In this document: one piece after another, positions 20,681 to 31,065 of the stretch
Position numbering within the stretch: the stretch's first letter is position 1
Layout of the letters: each line of letters begins with the position of its first letter
Assembly (NCBI GenBank): GCA_033961575.1
Contig: CM066737.1
Location: forward strand, 98,856,709 to 98,920,708
Length of the DNA: 64,000 bases
Source of the DNA: Aselliscus stoliczkanus
Lineage: Eukaryota > Chordata > Mammalia > Chiroptera > Hipposideridae
Direction of reading: 5' to 3'
Program-made: the position numbers and the translations under genes
The notes under the pieces: generated by a model
Databases searched by the model: none
Seen by the model: the letters and a program-made list of their open reading frames with translations, nothing else
What the model was told of the DNA's origin: nothing

Positions 20681-20985
20681 TGAAATCCCACCTTTGGAGA
20701 TTCCTTTCCTGGGCTAAAGAAATGTGCAAATAAAATATACAAACCCATGTTAGCAACTAAAACTATCTTATAAATTTGGGTTTCAGCTCAATTCAGATTT
20801 ACTCTGCTGCCTGCTGAAGACATCAGTTTTACTTTTAAGAAGATTCCAATCTAGATATGTATATAAATATCAAGGCAAATTATAATGAGACTGATATGAC
20901 AAACACTGAAAATGAAGTACAAAGTTCTATGAGATTAGATTATCCACGAAGTGTCACAATGGAGATGACGAGACAGGGAATGGTC
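20681..20985. other. No recognisable feature
   Basis: AT-rich single-copy-looking sequence. Confidence 0.35.
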
Positions 20986-20989
20986 AAAG

Positions 20990-21200
20990 AAAGCTTACAG
21001 AGGTTTGCAAGATACTTTTTATACTTTGCTGTAGAGTTTTCATATAATCTTGATTATCCTGTAGAACAACCCTGTGAAGTATATATAACTTTCTCCATTT
21101 TGTAGAAGAAGTAAAGGCTGAGAGCTAAACTAATTTGCTAAAGTTACATTAAAAATAAATGAGTAAGATTTTTAAATGGTGGAGCTAAGATGAAGGGCAT
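20990..21200 (-). mobile_element. MIR SINE, antisense
   Basis: CTGTAGAACAACCCTGTGAA, TTCTCCATTTTGTAGAAGAA and GCTGAGAGCTAAACTAATTT fit a diverged antisense MIR. Confidence 0.65.
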
Positions 21201-21254
21201 CCCCAAATGAAGAGAAAGCAGCTGAAGAGAAAGAAAATTATAAAGTTCTAATAG

Positions 21255-21490
21255 TAACAAAAATATTAATAGTAAATAGCTGGCATTTCTTCACGACTTA
21301 ATAATGCCAGGCACTGTCCTAAGAACTTAATATACATTACTTCATGTAATCCTAAAGAGCAATCCCATAGAATAAGTATTATTATTACCCCTCTGAGGCA
21401 CAGAGGTGTTAAGTAATATGTCCAAGTTCATATAGCTGTTAAGTGGCTCTGTCAGAATTGGGACCTAGGTCTCTTAGAGTTTTAGTAGAG
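21255..21490 (-). mobile_element. MIR SINE, antisense
   Basis: AATGCCAGGCACTGTCCTAA, TATACATTACTTCATGTAAT and CCTCTGAGGCACAGAGGTGT are antisense MIR. Confidence 0.85.
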
Positions 21491-21499
21491 TTTTAGTAG

Positions 21500-21720
21500 G
21501 TGAAATTTATGGCTAGAAATTTGGTGCTGGAGGTGAGGGGCAGATGAGGTTAGAAAACAGTCTTGACTATCTGTCTACCTAAGAACAGTTGGATTGATGT
21601 GGTAAGCAAAGGGAAGCTAATGGAAGTTTTAAGAATGGGAATGAAAAGATCAAAGATCTGTTTTAGAATGATGTCTGTAGCAACAATGTTAGGATGGTTT
21701 TGGGGGGGACAGCGATAAGG
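21500..21720. mobile_element. Old interspersed repeat, family not named
   Basis: Its wording (GATCAAAGATCTGTTTTAGA, GTTAGGATGG, a GGGAAGCTAATGGAAG block) resembles the repeats at about 27356 and 46225. I recognise the family as a common ancient mammalian repeat but cannot name it. Confidence 0.45.
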
Positions 21721-21924
21721 AGCCACCAGTTAATCAGTTATGGATGTCAGGATTCACCTGAGGGCTGGAGCCACTGTACAGCATGGTGACTACAGTTAAC
21801 AATACGGTATTATATAGTTGAAATTTGCTTAGAGAGCAAATCTTAAAATTGCTCACCACAAGAAAAAATAGTAACTATGTGAGGCGATGCAAGTGTTAAC
21901 AATGTGGTAATCATTTCACAATAT

Positions 21925-22486
21925 TTGAGGGTCTGACAATTAAGTTCACGAACTTGTTGCTAACGTTTTTTGATATCAGAGGGATTATTCATTATAAATT
22001 TGTACCAACTGGACAAACAGTGAACCAAGTGTACTATTTGGAAGTGCTGAAAAGACTGCATAAAAAAGTAAGATGACCTGAACTTTTCGCCAACAATTCA
22101 TGGCTGTTGTATCACGACAATGCACCAGCTCACAGGACACTGCCTGTGAGGGAGTTTTGAGCCAGTAAACAAATAACTGTATTGGAACAGCCTCACTACT
22201 CTCCTGATCTGGCCCCCAATCACTTCTTTCTTTACCTGAAGATAAAGGAAATATTGAAAGGAAGAGATTTTGATGACATTCAGAACATCATGGATAATAT
22301 GATAAAAGCTCTGGTGGCCTTTTCAGAAAAAGAGATCCAAAATTGTTTTGAAGGGTGGCCTAGGAGCTGGCGTCTATGCATAGCTTCCCAAGGGGAGTAC
22401 TTTGAAGGTGACTGTAGTGATATTCAGCAATGAGGTATGTAGCACTTTTTCTAGGATGAGTTCATGAACTTAGTTGTCTGACCTTA
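21925..22486 (+). mobile_element. Mariner copy 3, large 5' internal deletion
   Basis: About 560 bp. Left end GGGTCTGACAATTAAGTTCA; right end in reverse AAGGTCAGACAACTAAGTTC. The left inverted repeat is joined directly to TTGCTAACGTTTTTTGATAT, which corresponds to about 13258 in copy 2. The whole N-terminal half and first catalytic Asp are therefore deleted (about 740 bp). Flanked by TA-rich target and located in an L1 tail. Confidence 0.9.
22080..22433 (+). pseudogene. Mariner transposase C-terminal fragment (copy 3)
   Basis: Second catalytic Asp codon at 22116-22118 (HDNAPAH). The third is replaced by His at 22221-22223 (LAPNHFF), still at the 34-residue spacing. An in-frame TGA at 22158-22160 sits at exactly the position of the stop in copy 2. 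The frame open from 22182 starts after this stop and is not a real start. Confidence 0.88.
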
Positions 22487-22572
22487 TATAAGTATATCAA
22501 ACATCACATTGTACACCTTAAACTTACACGATGTTATATGTCAATTATATCTCAGTAACCTGGGGGGAGGGT

Positions 22573-23112
22573 GAGAATCAGTGCAAACAATCACACAAAG
22601 GAGGCTGTAGTATACATCATTTACATATATATGTAATATATATATATTATATATTATATATATTATATATATATTGGCCCATGGAAAGTTTGTTTTTTTG
22701 CAGAATGTATATGAACTATAGGATATAGTGTGTTAAACCCTTCCCTGAGGAAATTATTTTCATTAAGGTCACCATATGATTGCTTGCTAGACCTAGAAGT
22801 GAATCCATTGGATGTCTTTGGCACTTCCATTATTCTATGTATGAGGCGTGACACTGTAGCATTTAATAAAGGCTGGTCACAAAAAAGAATAGGTACCCCT
22901 CACTATGAACTTGTTATACAAACTCTCACTATCTGAAGAACTCAGAAACCAAATAGATTTGGGAAAGCAAGGAATACTTCTCTCAAATGAGATACGTATT
23001 CCTTAACTTCCTTGAGGAAGAAATAGAAGGTAGAACTTCGTGGAAATACATTTTATTAGTAATAACATAAGAGGCCATGGGTGCTCAATTGCCTGATTGC
23101 AATATCCTCATC
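22573..23112. other. Unassigned sequence with a TA microsatellite
   Basis: After the L1 tail there is an AT dinucleotide tract (22622-22674) and then single-copy-looking DNA. Confidence 0.4.
22622..22674. repeat. (TA)n microsatellite
   Basis: Interrupted TA/ATT repeat of about 53 bp. It is self-complementary and so able to form a cruciform in supercoiled DNA. Confidence 0.9.
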
Positions 23113-23220
23113 TTTTTTTTTTTGGAGGGCAGTGTCACTGGCCCTCATATGTGGGACCCGAACCGAGGGCCACTGGCTTCCCAAGCCAGCACTTAACCAC
23201 CGCACCACTCCGCCGGCCCC
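23113..23220 (-). mobile_element. Short-form tRNA-derived SINE
   Basis: Antisense copy: T run, GGGCAGTGTCACTGGCCCTC hairpin, B box in reverse (GGGACCCGAACC), ending in CCGCCGGCCCC. Target duplication not clear. Confidence 0.9.
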
Positions 23221-23224
23221 CCAT

Positions 23225-23800
23225 CCTTCTTTACTCATCTTCTTTATTGGAGAGGACTGGAAACCCATAAACTACATTTCCCAGACTCCCTTGCCTGTTG
23301 GCTTCTCGTTGGGTTCTGCCAATGGAAGAGAATGACTGATGGGAGATTGGAAGGTGGAAGAAAGGGAGAAAACATTTTTCTCCTGCTTTTGGTGGTATCT
23401 CTGGCACAGTAGAAAGATATTTCTATCTTTCCAGCAGCTGTAGTGATGGCCAATTGCTGGTTGCTGCTAGCAAGTAGTGAGGGCTACAGTGAGAGTAGCA
23501 GATCTGACATCATGGGCAGCTACAGGCTCCAGTGGCCTTTGGTGTTTTCAGGAGTGACAGGATTCCAAAAGCATCAGGATGTTTGAACAATTTCAGTGAA
23601 GATTATACTATGCTCCTGGGCCCTGGTAACAACACCCCTTCCTTCCAGTCCTAGCAATGGTTCCTCCAGTGTCTTAAGTAGCTTCCTGTAGTTACTGCTC
23701 TCAGGGTTTCCTCATCTCCCCCTTGTGTTCCTGGGGCCTTGCCTACACTTTTGTAAACCATTTCCTGTATTCAATGCCCTCTGAAAGATCTAGAGTGGAT
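23225..23800. other. Probable old interspersed repeat, family not named
   Basis: AAACTACATTTCCCAGACTC, TGCTCCTGGGCCCTGGTAAC and CTGCTCTCAGGGTTTCCTCA are phrases I associate with a common ancient mammalian repeat about 500 bp long. I cannot assign it. Confidence 0.45.
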
Positions 23801-24224
23801 TCTGTCTTCCTGACTGATCACTGACTGAAAAACCCACACAACTTTTTCCCATACTATTGCAATATGTCTCAAACTTTCCTATAGAAATTCTTTTAAAGTA
23901 GAGAAGGATGAATGTGGTTTCTTTTTTCCCCATACCTGGCATCTGATGGTTTAGCCCAAAGCAGTTTCCAAAAGCCAGAAAAATATTTTCAATCTCTTGT
24001 TTCATGTTAAAATTTTTATTTTTTATAAAAATATGCCTCGAGAATTACTTGACATTAAAGATGCATCAAGTTTATTATGTGGTTATGCTCACACTGGCAT
24101 GTCACCACATGTACCTTGTGGTGCAAATATCTGAGTTTGAAAAAGCAAGAAACCCAAGTGCTATCTGAAGGTGTCTTAGCAATAAGTCACCAAAGGACTA
24201 GCACTTGTCTTTAGAGAGCAAACT
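23801..24224. other. No recognisable feature
   Basis: AT-rich, single-copy-looking. Confidence 0.35.
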
Positions 24225-24610
24225 CGGTGCGGCAGCTTGGCAAAGTGGAAAACATGTGGCTTAGGAGGCAAACCGGATATGTTCCAATCCTAAGAGATAT
24301 TTGTTAGCTGTGGGACTTAGGGCCAGTTTCTTCAAATATTTTTTTTTGAGGGCAGTGTCACTGGCCCTCATATGTGGGACCTGAACTGGAGCCTCTGGCA
24401 ACCCAAGCCAGTGCTTAACCACTGCGCCACTCGGCCGGCCCATGGGCCAGTTTCTTGATCTCTCTGAGCTTTGGTTTCCCTGTTTATAAATTGATGCTGG
24501 TAATCTACCATACCAGGTTGTTATGAGAATTTGCTATAATATAGGTAATGAACTTGGGCCCACCTACATGCTTAATAGATGATAAATTGCTGTTGTCATT
24601 ATCTGCTAAT
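24225..24610 (+). mobile_element. MIR SINE split by a short SINE
   Basis: GCTTAGGAGGCAAACCGGAT and GCTGTGGGACTTAGGGCCAG come before the insertion, and CTCTGAGCTTTGGTTTCCCT with CAGGTTGTTATGAGAATTTG after it. Removing the SINE restores a continuous sense MIR. Confidence 0.85.
24333..24443 (-). mobile_element. Short-form tRNA-derived SINE
   Basis: Antisense copy inside a MIR. 13-bp target duplication GGGCCAGTTTCTT at 24320-24332 and 24444-24456. The A tail (T run here) is separated from the left duplication by CAAATA, a small tail irregularity. Confidence 0.92.
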
Positions 24611-25620
24611 GGACATTATAGCCTTTCCTGGTTGGTTTCCAAGCTCCTCCTCTGTAGCTCTTGGGAATGAACATTGAAGCTAACAGTGCACTCCCATGCC
24701 CATCAGCCAAAAGAAGGCTTCATAGAGATCGATAGTTGCTTCTCATCAGGAAGAGAATAGGATTCTTTGATCCAGTGACTGACAGTTAGCCAGCCTAACC
24801 TCACCTGATGGGGATCTGCTTCATCAGGGGGCCAGCAGTGACACCTCTACTGTGTGTGCTGCCTCTCTTGTTCTCTTCAATTTCCAGAGTGTCACGTAAT
24901 GTCTGGAAATGTAGGCACAGCTTCTGCCCAGTAGCTTATAGTATAAATATGCTTTTCTGTAATTGTAGGATGTATAAATTCAATCCTGAAACCACCCTGC
25001 CTGTGCCACATTTAACTCAAGGCAAAACCGTTCATAAAATGGGCAACCTAAGCTTCAGACTTTTGAGAGTGGGATGTACCTTGGGATTGTTGAATTTTTT
25101 TCCCTTTGTCCCTAAGTGAAACTTCCACTTATTATTAGAAGCTTTTATAGTCGTAACAAATGATAACACTGTCAAGAAATGTATATCTCTAAGATACTAT
25201 ATTTGAAAGGTATTTGCTATGGGGTATTTACATTTATGAGACAGATTGTGGTTTCTAGCTGTTAGCATTGCCTCCTGTCATTCCTTTTCTCCTATTACCC
25301 CCATGGGTGCTAACTGGGCTAGTGTAAATAGACCCTGTTTGAAATTTTAAATGAATGATAATAAATCAGAAGAAATCAGATCTTAGATCAGACAGCTTTA
25401 TTTTAAAGGATTGTGAAATTGGTGGTCAATTGATTTGAAAAGAGGTCTTGGTACATTTATACAATGGAAGGTACTTACTTTGCAAAACAGTGGAATTTTT
25501 ATAGAAATGAATGAGTTCTCTTTACTTTAAAATGTGATAAGCATATCTACATCAGCATTTCAGTCTACCAACACTTCTGTTTAACTGATTAATAATTTAA
25601 ATCAGTGTAGAGACTACACA
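24611..25620. other. No recognisable feature
   Basis: About 1 kb, unassigned. The frame of 103 codons at 24808-25119 has no family resemblance. Confidence 0.4.
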
Positions 25621-25624
25621 AAAG

Positions 25625-25735
25625 ATCCATTTATTCATTCAAAAAATAAATATTTGTTGAGTACCTACTGTATGTCAGACATTGCAATAGGCAAAGACTA
25701 ATGTAATTTCTCCCATTGTGAAACTTAGAGTCTAG
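25625..25735 (-). mobile_element. MIR/L2-like fragment
   Basis: TTATTCATTCAAAAAATAAA, TATTTGTTGAGTACCTACTG and TATGTCAGACATTGCAATAG are the common old MIR/L2-type phrase. Confidence 0.65.
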
Positions 25736-25740
25736 CGGGG

Positions 25741-26195
25741 TAGGTAGGGCTAGGGAGTTGAATAGTGGCCCCCAAAAGATTTGTCCACCTGGAACTTGTG
25801 AATATGACCTTATTTGGGAAAAGGGTCTTTGCAAATGTAGTAAAGACAAGGTTCATGAGATGAGTTCTTCCTGGATTAGGATGAGCCCTAAATGTAATCA
25901 GGGTTATTATAAGAGACAGAAGAGGAAGACCCTGAGACACAGGGAAGAAGGTCATGTGAAGACGGAAGCTAAGATTGGAGTGATGCTGCCACAAGCCAAG
26001 GAATGCCCAAAGCCACCAGAAGCTGGAAGAGGCCAGAAAGGATTCTCCCTTAGAGACTTCAGAGGGAGTGTGGCCCTGCCAACAACTTCCTTTGTGACTC
26101 CTGGCCTCCAGAACTGTGAGAGAATAAATTTCTACTCTTTCAAGCTACCAAGATTGTGATCATTTGTTCCGGCAGCCCTAGGAAACCAATACAAC
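25741..26195 (+). mobile_element. MaLR MLT1-type solo LTR
   Basis: GAATAGTGGCCCCCAAAAGA, GGAACTTGTGAATATGACCT, CAGGGTTATTATAAGAGACA, GCCACCAGAAGCTGGAAGAG and CCTCCAGAACTGTGAGAGAA, ending near CCTAGGAAACCAATACA. The 133-codon frame at 25758 lies wholly inside this LTR and is fortuitous. Confidence 0.9.
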
Positions 26196-26639
26196 TGACA
26201 CTAGTCAAGTAACCATAAAATTGCAACTGTGCTAAAAGCTATGATGGAGAGTTAAGTAATTCAGCAAAAGCACATACCACAGGGATTTGACCTCCTCAGA
26301 AATATTAGGGAATGATCTGAAGGGGGAAGAGGAAAAGGGGTGAGTGCTTTGAGCAGAGGGAATTGCACATGGAAACTCCCTATGAAAGAAGGGACTGACT
26401 AGTACCAGACGGTGGGAGGCTACTTCCAAGATGACCTTGAGGTTTCAAGATGCAGTCAAGCCAATTCACCTAGACCAGATCTGATTGGCCATTTTAAGGA
26501 TTTGGGGCATATAAAATAAACAGAGAATTATTTAAATACATTAAGTTCAAGGTATGATATGTAATCCATACAGAAAATTAAGCAGCTGGTTGAAAAAGCT
26601 CCATAACATAAGAATCATTAAAATGACACATGCATGCCA
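26196..26639. other. No nameable feature
   Basis: GAGCAGAGGGAATTGCACAT may belong to an old LINE-like repeat, but I cannot assign it. Confidence 0.35.
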
Positions 26640-26790
26640 GTTTTTTATTAGTTTCAGGTGTACAAAACAATGCAATAGTTATACTTTTCACCCCTCACTG
26701 ACTACTCTCCTCCCCCACCCACTGCCCCCCCTCCGATATCATGCCTTTAACATTTTATTTGAAATGTGCATTCATTCACCAATTTCTCCA
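26640..26790. mobile_element. L1 5'-region-like fragment
   Basis: TTATTAGTTTCAGGTGTACA followed by a C-rich stretch (CCTCCCCCACCCACTGCCCC). Related wording occurs at 53995-54190. Confidence 0.55.
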
Positions 26791-26899
26791 TGAAGATCCA
26801 AGACTGTCTTTAAGTATGGGTTAGATGAATAGCTTCCTTTCCTTGGCCTCTTTCTTATCAATTTTCCATTTCAGTTTCTTTTAAGAAAGAATTAAAATA

Positions 26900-27012
26900 G
26901 GGCCAGCCGAGTGGCACGGTGGTTAAAAGCTGGCTTGGGATACCAGCGGCCCTGGTTCGGATCCCACATATAAGGGCCATGACACTGCCCTTTAAAAAAA
27001 AAAGAAAGAAAG
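26900..27012 (+). mobile_element. Short-form tRNA-derived SINE
   Basis: Head GGGCCAGCCGAGTGGCACGG, B box GGTTCGGATCCC, tail (A)n(AAAG)n. Target duplication with one mismatch at 26886-26899 and 27013-27026 (AAAGAATTAAAATA versus AAAGAACTAAAATA). Confidence 0.92.
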
Positions 27013-27026
27013 AAAGAACTAAAATA

Positions 27027-27355
27027 CACTTGCAAAGCATTCTGAGTGCAGAATCCTTCTAGAGTTTTATTTTATGAGATGTTTTGTAGATTTCTCCCTC
27101 ATACTTAACTGAACAATTTTCTTTGTAATAATCTAACTTTATTGAGTCTTCCCAAAGTATTCAACTAGTTTTCAGAGAAAACACCTCTCTGAAATATGAA
27201 TGTGTCATGTTTCATCAACTTATATAATCTTTCATTAAATTAAGTAATTATTTCAAAAACAGGTTAGATATTCTTAGTAAACATATGGCTCACCTAGTAG
27301 GAGCAGAAGTGTGTGAGTATCCCAGAGAGTGGTGTACTAGCAATGAGCAATCAGT
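27027..27355. other. No recognisable feature
   Basis: AT-rich, unassigned. Confidence 0.35.
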
Positions 27356-27860
27356 GTGCCGTGGACAGGGACTGTACATTTTTAGAGAGGGGATAAATGG
27401 AGAGTACTGGTAAATCTAGCAGGTTGATGAAATGGATGTCAGTTATAAGAATAAAACTAAATCTGGGTTTTAAGAATAATGGATTTAATGGGAAAAACAA
27501 TGGATGGTTGTAGGCCACTTAGGAGGCTAACAGTAGCCTATGTGAGATATTTGTAGTTTGGGTTACAGTGGTTCTCTCTAATTATAATGGAAAGATATGC
27601 CCACATTTGAGAGATATTTAGGAGGTAAATTTGGCAAGATGATGGGTTGGATCTGGTGAAAGGGAAGGATCAAAGGTGACTCCAAGTCTGTGGTTTGTAA
27701 AACTGGGTAGGTAGGGATGCATTCACTGAGTTAGGTTATGCTGGCATTGGACTAAGTTGGAGATGAGTTTGGGATATGCTCAGATCGAGGTACCTTTAAT
27801 GTTCAAAAGGGGTCTAGAGTTCAGAGGAGATACCTGGGCTAACATTCAAGATTTAAATAC
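27356..27860. mobile_element. Old interspersed repeat, family not named
   Basis: TAGGAGGCTAACAGTAGCCT, GGAGGTAAATTTGGCAAGAT, GGATCAAAGGTGACTCCAAG and GTCTAGAGTTCAGAGGAGAT form a widespread ancient mammalian repeat phrase set. The copies at 21500 and 46225 share parts of it. Confidence 0.55.
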
Positions 27861-28129
27861 AACCACTCTCACCTACCAGCACGTTAACAGTCATGGCAAC
27901 TTTCAATCAGCAGTAATTGTGTTTTGATTAGAGCCTGATTAGCTGTAATATCGCCTCTGCACAAAAACTATTATGGCAACTTTGCATTACATGTATACAT
28001 AATAAAGCTACACATTGACAACATTTAACAGCATGGTTGCAAAGAAAAAGAAATGCACACACACCATTCCATAGGTGACAACCCCAAAAGAAAACCTGAT
28101 TCATTAACTTTTCCTCCATCCCTCATTAA
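27861..28129. other. No recognisable feature
   Basis: Unassigned sequence. Confidence 0.3.
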
Positions 28130-28390
28130 TAATAATAGTAACAGTAACATATATGGAGTGCTTTCTATAGGCATTCTCCTAAGAGCTCACATGTATTTTA
28201 ATTCACTGAATCTTTGAGAAGATTCTTTAAGGTAGGTACTGATATGATCATGTGCATTTTACAGATGAAAAGGGTGAGCCACAGGTAGACTAACTGTTCT
28301 AATCTTGCCCACCCAGGAATTGGCAGAGCTGTAAGTAAAGCCAAGGTGGTCTATCTCCAAAGCCAGTGCCTGTAACCACTGCGCTTCACT
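28130..28390 (-). mobile_element. MIR SINE, antisense
   Basis: TCCTAAGAGCTCACATGTAT, GCATTTTACAGATGAAAAGG and GCCAGTGCCTGTAACCACTG give a nearly complete antisense MIR. Confidence 0.85.
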
Positions 28391-29487
28391 GCCCCCAGCA
28401 AAAGGAGGCATCGACACCTGCAGGACTTCTGGGCATGTGACACACTCCAGAATTCTAAAGTGGAGGAGTCAAAAACAGTGCAACCATGATAAATGTCCTA
28501 TTTGATTCAACCCACCATCCAAACTCACGCAATTTCCTAGCCCCCAGGTCCCTTAAAAAAACACATTCTCTAAAGTAGCAACACGAATTGCTTCTTGAAA
28601 TGTTTTTCAAGTCTTTGGACTGCTGGCTCAGATTGTATTCTCCCTGGCACAGGAAAGTAATAAAGCCAATAAGGAAACTATGAAGAAGAAAGCTTCTTTA
28701 AAGAGATCTGAAATCATCTTTCAAAGTATGTAGAAGGGGGATATGTTTTCAAAACAATAAGAACTGTCTCCAAAACTTTCTGAAAGCTTTAGCAATACCA
28801 GGCACTTGACATCTACAAAAAGATGCTTTAATCTCTGAAATAGTAAAGACGTCATAGCATCACTGTATTAACAACAAAGGACTTGTTTTTGCTCTCAGGC
28901 AGCTAAAACATATTTCTTTCCCAGGAAATATTTGCTAGATTTCATCATTCCTGGTCATAAATTATGTATTTCTAAATTTTTGTTAGCAAGCTGACAGAGT
29001 CAGTTGGACAATTCTTTTTACAGAGGCATAACTGGACAGTGATTTAATATCACAGACTTCGTTGTGCCTACTCTGATTAAGTTTGTCATTTGAAAATAAA
29101 ATGGTTTGACAAAAGGGAATTCATCTTACATAGAAAATCTATGATAGAATTTCATTGGCTTTCACACAATCCTGTGTAAGGTTCATAGCTCACTTTTCTT
29201 TTATTGGTCTCAAAAAATTGAAGTGATTTTAAGAAGTTTATTTAAAAAGAAATTATCCCTTCTTTTTCTGTTTTTCTTTTCAGCTGTTGTCTCTGTCCAT
29301 TAACTTTATCCATCTATGTGCTATTCCTCCTCCTCACCCAACTCTCCTGTTCCTACCTACCTGTATCTCCCCGCACCTCCCACCTTCCTATATATCTCAT
29401 ATTCTTTTTCTTTCTCTATTCCTATAAGAATTGCATCAGATACTTGTACGAGTATCATGAATTCCACTTTTGCCATTGGTATAAAAC
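28391..29487. other. No recognisable feature
   Basis: About 1.1 kb of single-copy-looking DNA, with a pyrimidine-rich stretch at 29310-29420. Confidence 0.4.
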
Positions 29488-29705
29488 AGGAGTCAGCAAA
29501 TTATACCCTTTTGGCCAAATCCATCCCTCTGCCTGTTTTCATAAATAAAGTTTTGTTGGAAGACATCCCAATGTGTTTTGTACACACGATAGCTGCTTTC
29601 ATGCCATAACAGAATTGAGTAGTTGCGAACTGAGACTGTATCACCCACAAGCCAAAATTATTGACTATCAGGCCCTTTGCAGAACAAGTTTGCTGACCCC
29701 TGGTG
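29488..29705 (+). mobile_element. hAT-Charlie (MER1-type) non-autonomous element
   Basis: Starts AGGAGTCAGCAAATTATACC with TTTTGGCCAAATCCATCCCT and ends CAAGTTTGCTGACCCCTGGT. The ends are inverted repeats of each other (GTCAGCAAA versus TTTGCTGAC), as in MER1-type hATs. Confidence 0.85.
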
Positions 29706-29799
29706 TAAAGCAATGGGTCCCAGAATCCAGCAGCCATTTTTCTAGGGTCCTTGGAGCACTATTCTCTCTGGGCTAAGGGAATAGATCACAATTTGGCCA

Positions 29800-29940
29800 C
29801 CTTGGGACCCTGGAAAGTCACTTAATAGTTCCCTCTCCTCAGTTCTCTCACTGACAAAATCAGACCCACAAAAAGCCATTCTTGCTCCTATTTCAGAAGG
29901 CTGTGATGATCCTACATAAAATAATATGCCTAGTATATGA
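29800..29940 (+). mobile_element. MIR-like fragment
   Basis: AAGTCACTTAATAGTTCCCT, CCTCAGTTCTCTCACTGACA and GAAGGCTGTGATGATCCTAC fit the MIR 3' half in sense. Confidence 0.65.
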
Positions 29941-30925
29941 ATTGGGAAAGGGATTGAAACCCTATAATTTCAGATAATAGGAGGAAGCTTTTCCTACAGA
30001 TACCATCATGAAAAACAGAAACGACATAGGTGAGAAATAGCTTCCATTTTGCAACTTGGGATGTCGGAATTGCAGTACTTATCTTTAACTGCCCATTCAC
30101 CTTTGCATCCACTCTGTGTGAGTGCTCACTTGCAATAAGAAAGCATAAAGCCAGCTCCAAATGCCCACTGCAGAGGGAATTAGGAGCTGGGTCCACCATT
30201 GGAGCTACTGTACTCAACACCAACCTGAGATCCCATAGCAAGCTGCCAGGAGCTGCTGTTAGCTATGGTTGCTTTGAGTTTATTCTTTGGCTGCTGTTTT
30301 CTCAAGATGTTCCCAGATTTCAACTTTTTGGCTGAGGGCACCACCCTGTTTGTTATGCCTTCAATGTATGAAGTGTGGTCTTATCATTCAAGCTGTTTGA
30401 GGACAATGTACTTTCTCCTCAAACTCGTTTGGTAATATGATCCCCTTAGGAAAACATGGATATGGTGCTGAGAGCCTGTATGGTGATTGTGCATTTCTTC
30501 CTCACCTCTTAAACAGAAAACTAGAGAGTAAACATCCTGAAAGCTTGTCACAAAATGGTGGCCGTCCATAGAGCGTCATCTTCAGGTACATAGGAGGAAC
30601 CACCTGAATTTAGCTCAAATGGGCCCCCTTCCTGTACTCCTATTTAACTGAGGGCATGAAATGGCTCAGGTTAAAATGTCAGTGCCACTTAGAAGAGGCC
30701 AGGCGTTCATTTGGGACCGATTTCAGCAGCCAGCAAAGTCCTAGCCAATTTGATGTGGAGGAAAGAAACGAGAAAGCCCCAGAGGATGGAAGGTAGGAAA
30801 GGAGGCCATGCCACATGCCTGCCCTACGGGTACCACAAGGATACAACTGACACAGAAAGAGTCCTGCAAAGGACTGCTCTCACCCCTCCCAGGGGTGGGG
30901 TTCTGCAAGGCCTCCCAGGGTCTTG
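29941..30925. other. No recognisable feature
   Basis: About 1 kb; overlapping frames of about 100 codons on both strands near 29930-30335 are not recognisable. Confidence 0.4.
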
Positions 30926-30927
30926 GG

Positions 30928-31065
30928 GCTCCACCATGAGCATCACTGGGGGCTCTTAGAGATGCAGAATCTTAGGCCCTCCCCCAGACCAACTGCATTT
31001 TAACAAGATCCCCAGGTGACTTGTATGCACATTAAAGTTGAGACAAACTGTCCTAGGATGTGCTC
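30928..31065 (+). mobile_element. MER5A hAT-Charlie element
   Basis: AGAGATGCAGAATCTTAGGC, TTTTAACAAGATCCCCAGGT and GCACATTAAAGTTGAGA are MER5A phrases. Confidence 0.85.

Larger units (their letters stand above)
21755..22572 (+). mobile_element. L1 3' tail split by mariner copy 3
   Basis: The left part has CAGCATGGTGACTACAGTTA and ATTGCTCACCACAAG; after the mariner the tail resumes with CATTGTACACCTTAAACTTA and ATGTCAATTATATCTCAGTA. Together they make one older L1 3' end. Confidence 0.88.

Noticed and set aside
25758..26159. 133-codon frame as a gene
   Set aside because: Entirely within an MLT1-type solo LTR.
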